This document shows, in pieces, positions 9,126 through 16,850 of a stretch of DNA of 21,184 nucleotides. The DNA is from a virus. A model generated the notes under the pieces. That model did not search any database and had not been told where the DNA came from. It worked only from the letters and a program-made list of their open reading frames with translations. The stretch's first letter is position 1; each line of letters starts with the position of its first letter. The stretch spans positions 1 to 21,184 of IMG/VR virus record IMGVR_UViG_3300047446_000087. The stretch is one strand, 5' to 3'. Both the position numbers and the translations under genes were made by a program.

Positions 9126-9855
9126 ACGGTACGACGACCCGGAAGAGGCGCTGCGCGTCGCGATGGATGGTCTCAAGTCGGGCCTATGGACCTCCATGCC
9201 GGGAATCGTCCAATCATTCAGCGCGAGCGCAATGACGGCAACGGTTCAGATTGCGATAAAGGGCGTGGTCCACACGCCGGACGGCAAAGCACAGTTCGTC
9301 AACATGCCGCTACTGGTGGATGTGCCGGTGCACTTCCCTCGCGGCGGCGGCTGCACGCTGACTTTCCCGGTCGCGAAGGGCGATGAATGCCTGGTGGTAT
9401 TCGCGGCCCGATGCATTGATGGCTGGTACCAGTCGGGAGGGGTGCAAATCCCGATGGAGCCAAGAATCCATGATTTAAGCGATGGATTTGCGTTTGTCGG
9501 CTTCTTCTCGCAGGCAACCAAGATAAGCGGCATCAGTACTGCCAGTACGCAGCTTCGCAGCAACGACGGTGCAACGTTCATCGACCTGAACCCTACCACG
9601 CAAAAGGTCACCATCACGGCTCCAGGTGGCTTCTACGTGAACGCTCCGCAGTCTGGCTTTAGTGGATCCGTCGTCATTCAGGGCTTGCTTTCTTGGTTGA
9701 ACGGAATGACGGGCAGCACAGTGAGCGGCGTCGCCGCCGCGATCTCAGGCGTCATCAACTTCGTCGGCTCGGTCACATCGAACGGGAAGGCGATCGACAG
9801 CACCCATACGCACCATGAAAACGGTGCTGGCAGCAACACCAACCCGCCTAACTGA
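9112..9855 (+). CDS. Membrane-puncturing spike protein, gp138-like
   Basis: This 247-residue protein forms the central trimeric spike. The N-terminal OB-fold-like part has 'PGIVQSFSASAMTATVQIAIKG' and 'NMPLLVDVPVHFPRGGGCTLTFPVAKGDECLVVFAAR', the hallmark of the gp138/gpV spike group. It then has 'DGWYQSGG...HDLSDGFAFVGFF'. The C-terminal repeat region ('TITAPGGFYVNAPQSGFSGSVVIQG') is a beta-helix. The tip 'STHTHHENGAGSNTNPP' carries the HxH motif that binds a metal ion at the apex of P2-type spikes. It lies between hub and gp25-like gene, as in minimal contractile tails. Translation probably couples with the overlapping hub gene. Confidence 0.88.
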   Translation: MDPRERYDDPEEALRVAMDGLKSGLWTSMPGIVQSFSASAMTATVQIAIKGVVHTPDGKAQFVNMPLLVDVPVHFPRGGGCTLTFPVAKGDECLVVFAARCIDGWYQSGGVQIPMEPRIHDLSDGFAFVGFFSQATKISGISTASTQLRSNDGATFIDLNPTTQKVTITAPGGFYVNAPQSGFSGSVVIQGLLSWLNGMTGSTVSGVAAAISGVINFVGSVTSNGKAIDSTHTHHENGAGSNTNPPN

Positions 9856-9857
9856 CC

Positions 9858-10211
9858 ATGCGCTATCGAAAGCAGGATGCGAACGGTGACTACGTATGGG
9901 GGCATCAGCAGAACGATTTCTGGCTAAACACCCCCGATGGAGTTGCACAGGCGGTAAAGACGCGCCTCCTTCTGTTCGTAGGCGAGTGGTTCCTTGACGT
10001 CACAGACGGCACGCCTTGGACCACGAAAGTCCTTGATAAGTACACGAAGGATCAGTACGACGACGCGATTCAGGATCGCATCCTCGGCACTCCGGGCGTC
10101 GTGCAGATCACGTCCTATTCCAGTTCGGTCAACACGTCGACGCGCGTCCTGACCGTCACGGCCTCGATTAACACGCAGTACGGATCAACGACACTCTCGA
10201 CCACAATATGA
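9858..10211 (+). CDS. Baseplate wedge protein, gp25/W-like
   Basis: This is a 117-residue protein with the gp25-like pattern: 'MRYRKQDANGDYVWGHQQNDFWLNTPDGVAQAVKTRLLLFVGEWFLD', then 'GTPWTTKVLDK' and a C-terminal strand pair 'VVQITSYSSSVNTSTRVLTVTASINTQYGS'. gp25-like proteins clamp sheath and baseplate wedge and start sheath assembly. It begins 2 bases after the spike stop without a strong ribosome binding site, pointing to coupling. It overlaps the gp47/J-like gene by ATGA at 10208-10211. Confidence 0.85.
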   Translation: MRYRKQDANGDYVWGHQQNDFWLNTPDGVAQAVKTRLLLFVGEWFLDVTDGTPWTTKVLDKYTKDQYDDAIQDRILGTPGVVQITSYSSSVNTSTRVLTVTASINTQYGSTTLSTTI

Positions 10212-11398
10212 CCATCACTTCCGTTGCGCCGGTCATCAGTGCGACCGGGATCGGTGCGCCTGCCTTCAGCGATGTTCTGGCATACGTCATCGCAAAGTAT
10301 CAGGGGATCTATGGCACGGATATATATCTCGGCAACGATTCGCAAGACCTGCAGTTCCTTTCTGCTGGCATTGCGACACCGATCAACGACCTGAACGCCG
10401 CCATCATCGCTGCGTACAACGCCTATTCGCCAGCAACTGGTCAGGGCGCAAATCTGTCGAGTACGGTCAAGATCAACGGCCTAACGCGTAACGTCCCGAC
10501 CAACTCAACGGTCGATCAGATCATCGGCGGCGTCGTTGGAACAGTCATCACGAACGGCGTGACGCAGGACGCAAACGGCAACAAGTGGAACCTTCCGGCA
10601 TCGGTCACGATCCCCCCGAGCGGGACTATCACGGTCACGGCGACGTGTCAGACGGCCGGCGCGATTCAGGCTGGCATCGGCACCGTCAACCAGATCGCCA
10701 CGCCTACGCTTGGCTGGCAGACGGTCACGAACGCAAGCTCGGCAAATGCTGGCGCTCCCGTCGAAACGGATTCGCAGCTCAAAGCTCGGCAGGCAGTCTC
10801 GACCGCCCTTCCGTCCCGCACGGTGCTCGAAGGTACGGTCGGTGCAGTCTGGGCTGTTACCGGCGTCACTCGCGTCACTCCGTACGAGAACGACACGAGC
10901 ACCACCGATGCTAACGGCATTCCGGGCAACAAGATTTATCTGGTTGTCGAAGGCGGCGACTCTACGGCCATTGCTAACGCGATTGCTGCGAAGAAGACGC
11001 CCGGCACAGGAACATTCGGCACAACGACGGTCACAGTCACGGATGCGTACGGAATCGCTCATGCGATCAACTTCTACCGCCCAACGTACGATGCGATTAC
11101 CTGCGCGATCACGCTGAGGGCATTAACCGGCTACACGTCGTCAATCGGCGCGGCGATCCAGGCGGCTGTCGCTGCGTACATCAATTCGGTCGCAATCGGC
11201 GGCGCTCCGGGCGGCACGGTCGAATGGGATTCGGCGCTGTCTGCTGCCAAGAGCGTGGCGGGCAGCAACACGTTCCGCATCACGTCTTTTACGCTGAGCG
11301 GGCCGGGCGGCGCCGGCACTCCTGATGTGCCACTGGCGTTCAATCATGCTGGGCAGATGCTCTCGGCCTCGTCTGGCGTAACGATCACGGTGACCTGA
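10208..11398 (+). CDS. Baseplate wedge protein, gp47/J-like
   Basis: This 396-residue protein matches the Baseplate_J/gp47 family in length and pattern. It has an N-terminal 'FSDVLAYVIAKYQGIYGTDIYLGNDSQDLQFLSAGIATPINDLNAAI' and 'LSSTVKINGLTRNVPTNSTVDQIIGG'. It then has the signature 'APVETDSQLKARQAVSTALPSRTVLEGTVGAVWAVTGVTRVTPYENDTS', and a C-terminal wing with 'SIGAAIQAAVAAYINSVAIGG' and 'VEWDSAL'. It forms the wedge ring together with gp25-like and DUF2612 proteins. The stop overlaps the next ATG (TGATG at 11396-11400). Confidence 0.9.
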   Translation: MTITSVAPVISATGIGAPAFSDVLAYVIAKYQGIYGTDIYLGNDSQDLQFLSAGIATPINDLNAAIIAAYNAYSPATGQGANLSSTVKINGLTRNVPTNSTVDQIIGGVVGTVITNGVTQDANGNKWNLPASVTIPPSGTITVTATCQTAGAIQAGIGTVNQIATPTLGWQTVTNASSANAGAPVETDSQLKARQAVSTALPSRTVLEGTVGAVWAVTGVTRVTPYENDTSTTDANGIPGNKIYLVVEGGDSTAIANAIAAKKTPGTGTFGTTTVTVTDAYGIAHAINFYRPTYDAITCAITLRALTGYTSSIGAAIQAAVAAYINSVAIGGAPGGTVEWDSALSAAKSVAGSNTFRITSFTLSGPGGAGTPDVPLAFNHAGQMLSASSGVTITVT

Positions 11399-12060
11399 TG
11401 GCGAGCGCTTCCGATTACACCTCGCTCATCACGTCAGAGCACAGTTCGAAACCCCGTTTTTCGGCCATGGTCGCCGCGGTCGCTCAGTGCTTCGTCGACC
11501 AGATCAACGTAATGCAGTCGATCCCGGCTGCGTTCGATCTTGACACTGCAGTCGGCGTGCAACTCGACGCGGTTGGATTGTGGGCTGGCATCACACGTCA
11601 GCTCAAGCTTCCGCTGAATGTCTACTTCTCGCTGGACACCGCCAATCTCGGTTTCGATCAGGGATCATGGCAAGGCCCGTTCGATCCGTCTGCCGGACTC
11701 GTATCGCTTGACGATGCGACGTTCCGCACACTGATCCGAGCGAAGATAGCAGCGAACTCGTGGGACGGAACGATACCGGGTGCGGCGGCGGCATATGCGA
11801 ATCTGTTCAATGGTTCTGGAAGCTACATCTTCATCCAGGACAACATGGATATGAGCATGACGGTCGGCGTCTCTGGAGCAATCCCGAGCGCCGTCCTGCG
11901 AGCGCTGATTTCTGGCGGATACCTGCACCTGAAGCCAGAGGGTGTGCGCATCAATTACTACTTCGTCGCCTCGGTCAACAACACGCCCCTCTTCGGGTTC
12001 GACGTCGAAAATTCCTACATTTCCGGCTTCGACGTCGGTTCCTGGGCTGTAGCAGCCTAA
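11398..12060 (+). CDS. Baseplate wedge protein, DUF2612-like (gpI-type role)
   Basis: This is a 220-residue protein of the DUF2612 pattern: 'YTSLITSEHSSKPRFSAMVAAVAQCFVDQINVMQSIPAAFDLDTAVGVQLDAVGLWAGITRQL', then 'TFRTLIRAKIAANSWDGTIPGAAAAYANLF' and a C-terminal 'LFGFDVENSYISGFDVGSWA'. It is the third wedge component in simple contractile tails and is thought to anchor tail fibers. It is coupled to the gp47-like gene. A hairpin with T-rich tail follows its stop, before the tail fiber gene. Confidence 0.88.
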   Translation: MASASDYTSLITSEHSSKPRFSAMVAAVAQCFVDQINVMQSIPAAFDLDTAVGVQLDAVGLWAGITRQLKLPLNVYFSLDTANLGFDQGSWQGPFDPSAGLVSLDDATFRTLIRAKIAANSWDGTIPGAAAAYANLFNGSGSYIFIQDNMDMSMTVGVSGAIPSAVLRALISGGYLHLKPEGVRINYYFVASVNNTPLFGFDVENSYISGFDVGSWAVAA

Positions 12061-12082
12061 AACCACCCCCTCGCATAAATCT

Positions 12083-12110
12083 AGCCGCCTTCTGGCGGCT
12101 TTCTGTTTTC
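12083..12110 (+). terminator. Hairpin with T-rich tail before the tail fiber gene (cassette copy 3)
   Basis: A perfect 7-bp stem AGCCGCC / GGCGGCT with a TTCT loop (12083-12100) is followed by TTCTGTTTTC and then the CCGGAG ribosome binding site of the fiber gene. It may lower read-through from the baseplate genes into the fiber gene. Confidence 0.6.
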
Positions 12111-12120
12111 CGGAGCCTGA

Positions 12121-13050
12121 ATGGCAACGAACGATTTCCTCCCGTTTGCAAACGGCGGCGGCGCTAACGTGTTGACGCAAGCGCAGTACGCAGCACTCAC
12201 CACGCTCCTGTCGGGCGGCTACCAATCCGGCGTCGCCAACTCGGCTCAAATGAACAAGACGTTGCGCCAGAGCTCGATCATGGCCGCCGTGCTTGGACAG
12301 TTCATTGCGAACCAAAGCGGTCAAAACGCAGTCGATGATGGCACGACCGCGACGTTGCTGGCGAATTTGAGTGCGGCTGTCGGTGTCGCTGCTCGCCAAA
12401 ATCCGGTATTGACCGACACTGGCGCCGCCAATGCCTACGCTGTCGCCAATCTCTCTGCGTTCACTGCGTACCCGACCGTCTCGGGCCTGACGATCGACGT
12501 CAGCATTGCGAATGCGAACACGGGGGCCTCGACGCTTAATGTCGATGGACTTGGCGCCAAGCCAATTCTCGGCCTTGGACTGCAACCCCTCCAAGGCGGG
12601 GAACTGATCGTCAAAGGAGTGGCCAGTCTGCTGTATGTCGTGGCATCGACCGTCAATGGCGGCAACGGCGCTTGGATCTTGATGGAATGCACGGGCGCCG
12701 CCATTCAAGTCGCCCCCGGCACACAAAGCAATCACGCAGTCAACCTCGGACAGTTCACATCAAGCCAAAGCTCCAACGGCTACACGAAGTTGCCGAATGG
12801 GCTGATCATTCAATGGATGATCGGTGTCACTAATTCGAGTGGTCTGGTGTCGCAGGCATGGCCGATCGCATTCCCGAATAACCTGTTCGTCGCCGTTGCG
12901 AATTATCTTGACGGTGGGACAGCGACCGCCGCTAACATCGGCAATATCTCCAGCAATTCGAACGCCACGACTTGCGCAGTCAATGTGGGAACTGCGGCGG
13001 GCGCCCCTGTTACGTCAGCCAACGTCAGAGTCATCGCGATCGGGAATTAA
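12121..13050 (+). CDS. Tail fiber protein
   Basis: This 309-residue tail fiber recognises the host surface. The N-terminus 'MATNDFLPFANGGGANVLTQAQYAALTTLLSGGYQSGVANSAQMNKTLRQSSIMAAVLGQFIANQSG' is the common baseplate-attachment part of Burkholderia-type phage fibers. The middle has 'STLNVDGLGAKPI'-type repeats. The C-terminal 'NGYTKLPNGLIIQWMIG' and 'QAWPIAFPNNLFVAVAN' match the gp53-like fiber tip domain that binds receptors. CCGGAG lies 7 bases before the ATG. The next gene, 1 base later, encodes its assembly chaperone. Confidence 0.85.
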   Translation: MATNDFLPFANGGGANVLTQAQYAALTTLLSGGYQSGVANSAQMNKTLRQSSIMAAVLGQFIANQSGQNAVDDGTTATLLANLSAAVGVAARQNPVLTDTGAANAYAVANLSAFTAYPTVSGLTIDVSIANANTGASTLNVDGLGAKPILGLGLQPLQGGELIVKGVASLLYVVASTVNGGNGAWILMECTGAAIQVAPGTQSNHAVNLGQFTSSQSSNGYTKLPNGLIIQWMIGVTNSSGLVSQAWPIAFPNNLFVAVANYLDGGTATAANIGNISSNSNATTCAVNVGTAAGAPVTSANVRVIAIGN

Positions 13051-13051
13051 T

Positions 13052-13609
13052 ATGAGCCAGAAATACGCAGCATACAATTCCACGGGCACTATCGTCGCGT
13101 TCTACGACAGCGTTGATAGTCCCGCTCCTGTCGGGGCGTCGACGATCGAGATCACTGACGATCAGTGGCTTGAATGCCTCGCCACTCAGGGCTACACCGT
13201 GTCGAATGGCACGCTCGCCGCGCCGGCTGAGCCAACTGCAGCGGACCTGCTCGCAATGACGCAGGCTGCGAAGATCGCTGAGGTGTATTCAGCCTATCAG
13301 GCTGCCGTGCAGGTGTCGGTCGAATATACGACTGTGGCGGGTGTCGGCAAGACGTATCAGGCCGACTCCGCAAGCCAGAACACTTTACTGATCGCAACGA
13401 CCGGATACAACCTGGCTGGCGCGACGCCGACGGGTTTCTACTGGGTGGCAGAAGACAACACGCAAGTGCCATTTACGCTCGATGACCTAAAGGGCTTGTA
13501 TGGCGTAATGCTCACGCAAGGCAATGCTGCGTTCAACAAACTCCAAGCGCTCAAGGCCAGCGTTCGATCTGCCACATCCGTATCCGTAGCGGCAGCGGTT
13601 GCATGGTAG
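13052..13609 (+). CDS. Tail fiber assembly chaperone, DUF4376-like
   Basis: This 185-residue protein probably helps fold and trimerise the adjacent fiber. It opens 'MSQKYAAYNSTGTIVAFYDSVDSPAP' and 'IEITDDQWLECLATQGYTVSNGTL', the usual N-terminal part of tail fiber assembly proteins. 'LLAMTQAAKIAEVYSAYQAA' leads into the DUF4376-type C-terminal part with 'TPTGFYWVAEDNTQVPFTLDDLKGLYGVMLTQGNAAFNKLQALKASV'. The ATG is 1 base after the fiber stop. A longer in-frame reading from 12824 overlaps the fiber gene and is rejected. It is the last plus-strand gene before the cargo block. Confidence 0.85.
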   Translation: MSQKYAAYNSTGTIVAFYDSVDSPAPVGASTIEITDDQWLECLATQGYTVSNGTLAAPAEPTAADLLAMTQAAKIAEVYSAYQAAVQVSVEYTTVAGVGKTYQADSASQNTLLIATTGYNLAGATPTGFYWVAEDNTQVPFTLDDLKGLYGVMLTQGNAAFNKLQALKASVRSATSVSVAAAVAW

Positions 13610-13664
13610 GGCAACTCGGCACAACTCGGCCGTGAGTGGTCTTACCCTTCAACTGGCGTCATGT

Positions 13665-13700
13665 GGACTGCCCGAGCGCCATGCAGTGATCGGGCAGCCC
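13665..13700. repeat. Inverted repeat at the convergent boundary of tail operon and cargo
   Basis: CTGCCCGA (13668-13675) and TCGGGCAG (13690-13697) form a perfect 8-bp stem, extendable by two G-C pairs past one mismatch, with a 14-base loop. It has no T-tract on either strand. It lies between the plus-strand fiber chaperone and the minus-strand dioxygenase, so it could act as a weak two-way terminator. Nothing else is recognised in the 13610-13751 gap. Confidence 0.45.
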
Positions 13701-13751
13701 ACAAGTGCTATGCCGGGTTCTCGATGAATAGCGGCCGCGCTGTCCTGCGAA

Positions 13752-14681
13752 CTAGACGGCGCGCCCCTCTGCGCGACCGCAGAGTTCGTAATGGTGGGCG
13801 CCAGAAACGAACTGGCCGGTAGCGACTGCGCTGGCGACGTCGGGATATTTGGCCAGATACGCCTGCTCAAACTCGGCGCGCTTGAATGCCGATTCCGGAA
13901 CCTCCTGGATGGGCCGGTCAATCCAGTAACCGCATGACTTCGTTTTCAGTTTGGAGTCGAGCGTCCTAGCGTCTGCTTCCGAGAAGTAATGAAAGACTAG
14001 CGACTTTCGCGTGCGGGTCGGGTCAGCAATAGGGCCGCCGCCGTGCAGAAGGTTGGCGTGCCAGATCAGTACGTCGCCCTTCCTGGCGAAAAATGTCGTC
14101 TTTTCGAGGCCATGGCTCTCAACCTGCCTATCCATGTAGGAATGCCACTGCGGCATTTCTTCGGGTACAAAGTGGCGGCTTCCATTGCTGAAGATCATTT
14201 GTTCGATTTTGTGGCTACCGGGGTAGTATTCGAGTTGCCCCGCATCCACATGTGCGTCCTCAAGCGCCACCCAGATAGCAATCAGGTGGTCATTGGTCTT
14301 TGGCGTCATGTAGATCGCATCCACGTGTGCGGGCTGCTGGCTCCCCTGCTCAAAATACAGGCTATTGCAAAGCGCGGGCGCGTTCCCCAGCAAGTCCTTC
14401 AGAACTGCTGCGATGCGCTCCGACAGCGCCAGTTCGCGAACATTCTCCATGTCCAGATAAAGATCGTTGATCTTCATCCGACGACTCTCGATCTCGCGCT
14501 CAGAGAGAAGGCCAAGCAGGCTGCGCTCGCCAGTGTCCAGAAGATCGACCGTCACGTTCAGGGGCCGATTGAGCTTGCGCCTGGCAATCGATTCAACTAC
14601 CTCGTCGATCTCGGAAGCTGAGTAGAACGATGGCAGGATGGCAAATCCCTGCTCGTCAAAGTTTTTTTTGATATTGGTCAT
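13752..14681 (-). CDS. Fe(II)/2-oxoglutarate dioxygenase, phytanoyl-CoA dioxygenase-like, with C-terminal module
   Basis: This is a 309-residue cytosolic oxygenase of the PhyH-like type. 'FDEQGFAILPSFYSASEIDEVVESI' is the standard start. The metal site is visible as H119-x-D121 in 'QPAHVDAIYMT' and distal H213 in 'NLLHGGG'. An arginine in 'TRTRKSLVFHYF' (R223/R225) probably binds 2-oxoglutarate. 'VDAGQLEYYPGSHK' is also typical. The substrate is unknown. Residues about 271-306 form an extra C-terminal module (AYL...PDVA.AV..GQF.SG..HY...GR.EGR) that also opens the next gene's protein. The ATG at 14681 is chosen because the protein family starts there; an ATG at 14729 would add unrelated Arg-rich residues and lies only about 6 bases from the predicted transcript start. 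An AGGAGG at 14709-14714 is too distant to serve the chosen start. Surface-glycan or lipid modification in the lysogen is inferred. Confidence 0.82.
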   Translation of the reverse strand: MTNIKKNFDEQGFAILPSFYSASEIDEVVESIARRKLNRPLNVTVDLLDTGERSLLGLLSEREIESRRMKINDLYLDMENVRELALSERIAAVLKDLLGNAPALCNSLYFEQGSQQPAHVDAIYMTPKTNDHLIAIWVALEDAHVDAGQLEYYPGSHKIEQMIFSNGSRHFVPEEMPQWHSYMDRQVESHGLEKTTFFARKGDVLIWHANLLHGGGPIADPTRTRKSLVFHYFSEADARTLDSKLKTKSCGYWIDRPIQEVPESAFKRAEFEQAYLAKYPDVASAVATGQFVSGAHHYELCGRAEGRAV

Positions 14682-14741
14682 AACAGTGTCTTTCGGTAGC
14701 GCGCGTGGCCTCCTGCGTGCGGTTGGCATGATGCGCGCTGC

Positions 14742-14769
14742 ATTATAGTTGGACTACGGAGATTGTCGG
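14742..14769 (-). promoter_or_regulatory. Sigma70-type promoter for the dioxygenase gene
   Basis: On the minus strand a perfect -10 box TATAAT (14742-14747) lies 16 bases after CCGACA (14764-14769, four of six matches to TTGACA). The predicted start is near 14735, about 54 bases before the dioxygenase ATG. A consensus -10 suggests expression independent of phage late control. Confidence 0.65.
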
Positions 14770-14809
14770 ATTGTACTAGAAGCAAATATCGGCTCCGGCC
14801 CGTTTGCCG

Positions 14810-15751
14810 TCAGCGCTTAGTGGCGTGAATCACTGTGGCGCTCGCCAACTCCATGTTCTTCTCTTTCGAGAGAGTCCTGACAAACTTCCTGTCGAGAAAC
14901 GTGGCTGGAGCAGCCATCAAATCAGCTACCGTCATCGAGCGAAATTCAAACAACGCATCGCCATCAAGACCATCCGCCCAACTATTCAGCATCCATGACA
15001 GCGACCAGATGGGCAGCACTGAGTCTGGTACTTCATGTCGGTGAATTGATACATGCGGATCGAACAGGTTGCGAATGCCCTGCTCGCTCATGTTGTAGTA
15101 GTGATGCGGGTAGCCGTGCATGGGCTGAAGGAAAGGTACGCAGCACATCAGGTCTCCGCCCGGCTTCAGGATGCGGATGATTTCCTGTGCGCATTTGAAC
15201 GGATCCTTGACATGCTCGAGCACGGCGCTTGAGATAACTGCATCGAAACTGCCATCCTTGAAAGGCAATACTTCACCGACGCCTCGCACATCGGTACTGG
15301 GATAGGCGGCGACCTCGAAGTTGATCACGTTTTCATAGATGGTCGGACGACTGCCTGCGCCGCAGTCCAAAACCAGTCCGTGCCGATGTTTCTCAATCAG
15401 AGCCAGGACGTCGCCGTCGTAGCCATTGCTGCTAACGTTTTTTGTGTCGATGATATTGAACTGACTGCGTAATTCGTCAGTTAGGAAATCGAAAATATGA
15501 CCATCTTCTCGATATGGCGCATCACCGAGAAGATTCCGGATTTTCTCTTTCCGGTTCCCTTTTTCTAACTCTGCAATTGAGCGCGTCTGACGCCGATGAC
15601 TTTCATTCTTGCCGAACATCATGTAATGCATACGGCCTGACTTGAAGCCGCCACCACGCACAGCGTCCGCTATATCGGCATTGGCATCCAGATAGGCGGC
15701 CTCACAGTATGTGAGCGGAGAGATTTGTTCTACATCGTTGGCGTCAGTCAT
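14810..15751 (-). CDS. Class I SAM-dependent methyltransferase with N-terminal module
   Basis: This is a 313-residue methyltransferase of the Methyltransf_11/23 pattern. Motif I is 'LVLDCGAGSR' (about 126-135). 'EVLPFKDGSFDAVISSAVLEHVKDPFKCAQEIIRILKPGG' follows, with the usual acidic and LEHV motifs. Then comes 'FLQPMHGYPHHYYNMSEQGIRNLF', common in enzymes acting on surface polysaccharides or their precursors. Residues about 14-50 are a separate module (AYL...AD.ADAVRGG.FKSG..HY..FGK.E) matching the C-terminal tail of the dioxygenase. The ATG at 15751 has a weak ribosome binding site. The gap to the dioxygenase is 128 bases and holds the latter's promoter. The coding region is visibly richer in A/T than the tail genes, which hints at separate acquisition. 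The substrate is unknown. Confidence 0.8.
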   Translation of the reverse strand: MTDANDVEQISPLTYCEAAYLDANADIADAVRGGGFKSGRMHYMMFGKNESHRRQTRSIAELEKGNRKEKIRNLLGDAPYREDGHIFDFLTDELRSQFNIIDTKNVSSNGYDGDVLALIEKHRHGLVLDCGAGSRPTIYENVINFEVAAYPSTDVRGVGEVLPFKDGSFDAVISSAVLEHVKDPFKCAQEIIRILKPGGDLMCCVPFLQPMHGYPHHYYNMSEQGIRNLFDPHVSIHRHEVPDSVLPIWSLSWMLNSWADGLDGDALFEFRSMTVADLMAAPATFLDRKFVRTLSKEKNMELASATVIHATKR

Positions 15752-15898
15752 GGATCAATTGATTATTGGATAGCTGATTGTAAGTTCGCCCAGGTCAGGT
15801 CCAGAGCATACTAGCAGAGACCGGACTTGAGGGCCTATGATTACCACCTATAACCTACGGTCACCATATGCGCCGCCCTGAATCCAAGGGGCACATTG
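15752..15898. other. Gap between two minus-strand cargo units
   Basis: No gene is seen in these 147 bases. The region should hold the methyltransferase promoter and the end of the beta-barrel unit, but I find neither a convincing -35/-10 pair nor a hairpin followed by T residues on the minus strand. Confidence 0.4.
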
Positions 15899-16072
15899 CT
15901 ATTGCTGACGTTGTTCAAAGGGCGGCTGATCGGGCTGCACATGCGTTGCGCTCGGCCTAACCTTGCCGTTCTCATTGGCGCAATTCGTAAGGTAATCCCA
16001 TGCCGCCTTTGCCGCCGAATATGCTGATTGATTAGCTTTCAGGTTCTTATCGGCCCATTCTTCGAAGCTCAT
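15899..16072 (-). CDS. Small hypothetical protein
   Basis: This 57-residue protein begins 'MSFEEWADKNLKANQSAYSAAKAAWDYLTNCANE', a helical stretch with conserved-looking Trp and Ala positions, and ends in a Pro/Gln-rich tail. GGGGGTGAAA directly before the ATG at 16072 supports this start. An in-frame ATG at 16135 overlaps the stop of the outer-membrane gene (ATGGTGA). It would add 21 mostly hydrophobic residues and allow coupling, but has no ribosome binding site. I do not recognise the family and assign no function. It probably ends the transcript that begins at the HTH regulator. Confidence 0.55.
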   Translation of the reverse strand: MSFEEWADKNLKANQSAYSAAKAAWDYLTNCANENGKVRPSATHVQPDQPPFEQRQQ

Positions 16073-16128
16073 TTTCACCCCCATTAACGTGGCGCGCTGC
16101 CATGCATTGAGAATGATAGCCGACGCGA

Positions 16129-16848
16129 TCACCATGTATAGTTCAGCGACAGCATGAATTCGCCCTTTATGCCGGCTGGCACGTCGGAGCTATCCGCCTT
16201 GTAAGCGACAGGGGCATAGAGATAGTTCGCGCGGATCGCGATGGGCCCGCGGGACACGTTGACTCCCGCTAGAGCGCCTAGCTGGACTTGCGGTTGATGG
16301 GATAGCGTTTCCTGCGTGCCGGCCGGCCCAAAACGACCATCCGACATCGCAGTTGCGACGGAGGTCCACGTTGCGCGGTACAGCGCGGGGCCGGCTTCGA
16401 TGCCGAGTTGCCAGCCTCCGCCGATATTCCAGAATGGCTCCAGTGTGAGCGCGATGGCTTGAATCCCGCCCGTGCTGTCGAACTTCCGGAACACGCCGCA
16501 GTTATCGTCGATGCATGCGCCAGTCTTGACGTTGTAGCCTCCCTGCTGGCCGATGCTGGAGAAGTCGGCCTCGTCTTGAGGGTTCATACTCGACCATTTG
16601 ACCTTGCCGAAGTTGTAATAATCGGCATGCATGCGCAAGCCCGGCATGATGGATCGTCCCGGCGCATCAATAAGGTTCATCACCACGCCGACACGACCGC
16701 CCCATGAACCATTCGGCGTTGAGTGGCTGAAGCCCTTGGAATAGAAGATGCCGTCGCCGACCTTCTGCGCGGATGTCACGCCAAGGCCGGCCTCGATCTG
16801 GAAGAAACTCTCAGCGCGCGCACTCACTGCGGCACAGCCGAGCGTCAT
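16129..16848 (-). CDS. Outer-membrane beta-barrel protein (moron)
   Basis: This is a 239-residue protein with export and barrel features: a signal-like 'MTLGCAAVSARAES' start, then alternating strands such as 'FFQIEAGLGVTSAQ', 'SWGGRVGVVMNLI', 'GLRMHADYYNFGKVKW', 'WQLGIEAGPALYRATW' and 'IAIRANYLYAPVAY'. It ends 'KGEFMLSLNYTW', the aromatic C-terminus typical of proteins assembled by Bam. Two cysteines ('GACIDDNCG') may form a loop disulfide. The ATG lies 2 bases after the HTH gene's stop (TAGCCATG). The signal peptide from this ATG is unusually short; the hydrophobic stretch continues upstream in frame ('WRTAAIA') but without a standard start codon. A role in altering the lysogen's surface or blocking phage adsorption is inferred. 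Confidence 0.7.
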   Translation of the reverse strand: MTLGCAAVSARAESFFQIEAGLGVTSAQKVGDGIFYSKGFSHSTPNGSWGGRVGVVMNLIDAPGRSIMPGLRMHADYYNFGKVKWSSMNPQDEADFSSIGQQGGYNVKTGACIDDNCGVFRKFDSTGGIQAIALTLEPFWNIGGGWQLGIEAGPALYRATWTSVATAMSDGRFGPAGTQETLSHQPQVQLGALAGVNVSRGPIAIRANYLYAPVAYKADSSDVPAGIKGEFMLSLNYTW

Positions 16849-16850
16849 GG

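Noticed and set aside
11665-12735. A 356-codon open frame on the minus strand
   Set aside because: It spans the DUF2612 gene, the intergenic hairpin and the fiber gene in antisense. Composition is Arg-rich and without a recognisable domain.
12824-13051. Upstream extension of the tail fiber assembly protein
   Set aside because: The extension overlaps the fiber gene in another frame and lacks family similarity; the ATG at 13052 gives the standard N-terminus.
13611-13632. Short tandem CAACTCGGC repeat as a possible attachment site
   Set aside because: Only two copies separated by one base are visible, with no integrase gene or second distant copy, so the evidence is too thin.
14682-14729. Start of the dioxygenase at 14729
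   Set aside because: The added residues are Arg-rich and not part of the family, and the ATG would be only about 6 bases from the predicted transcript start.
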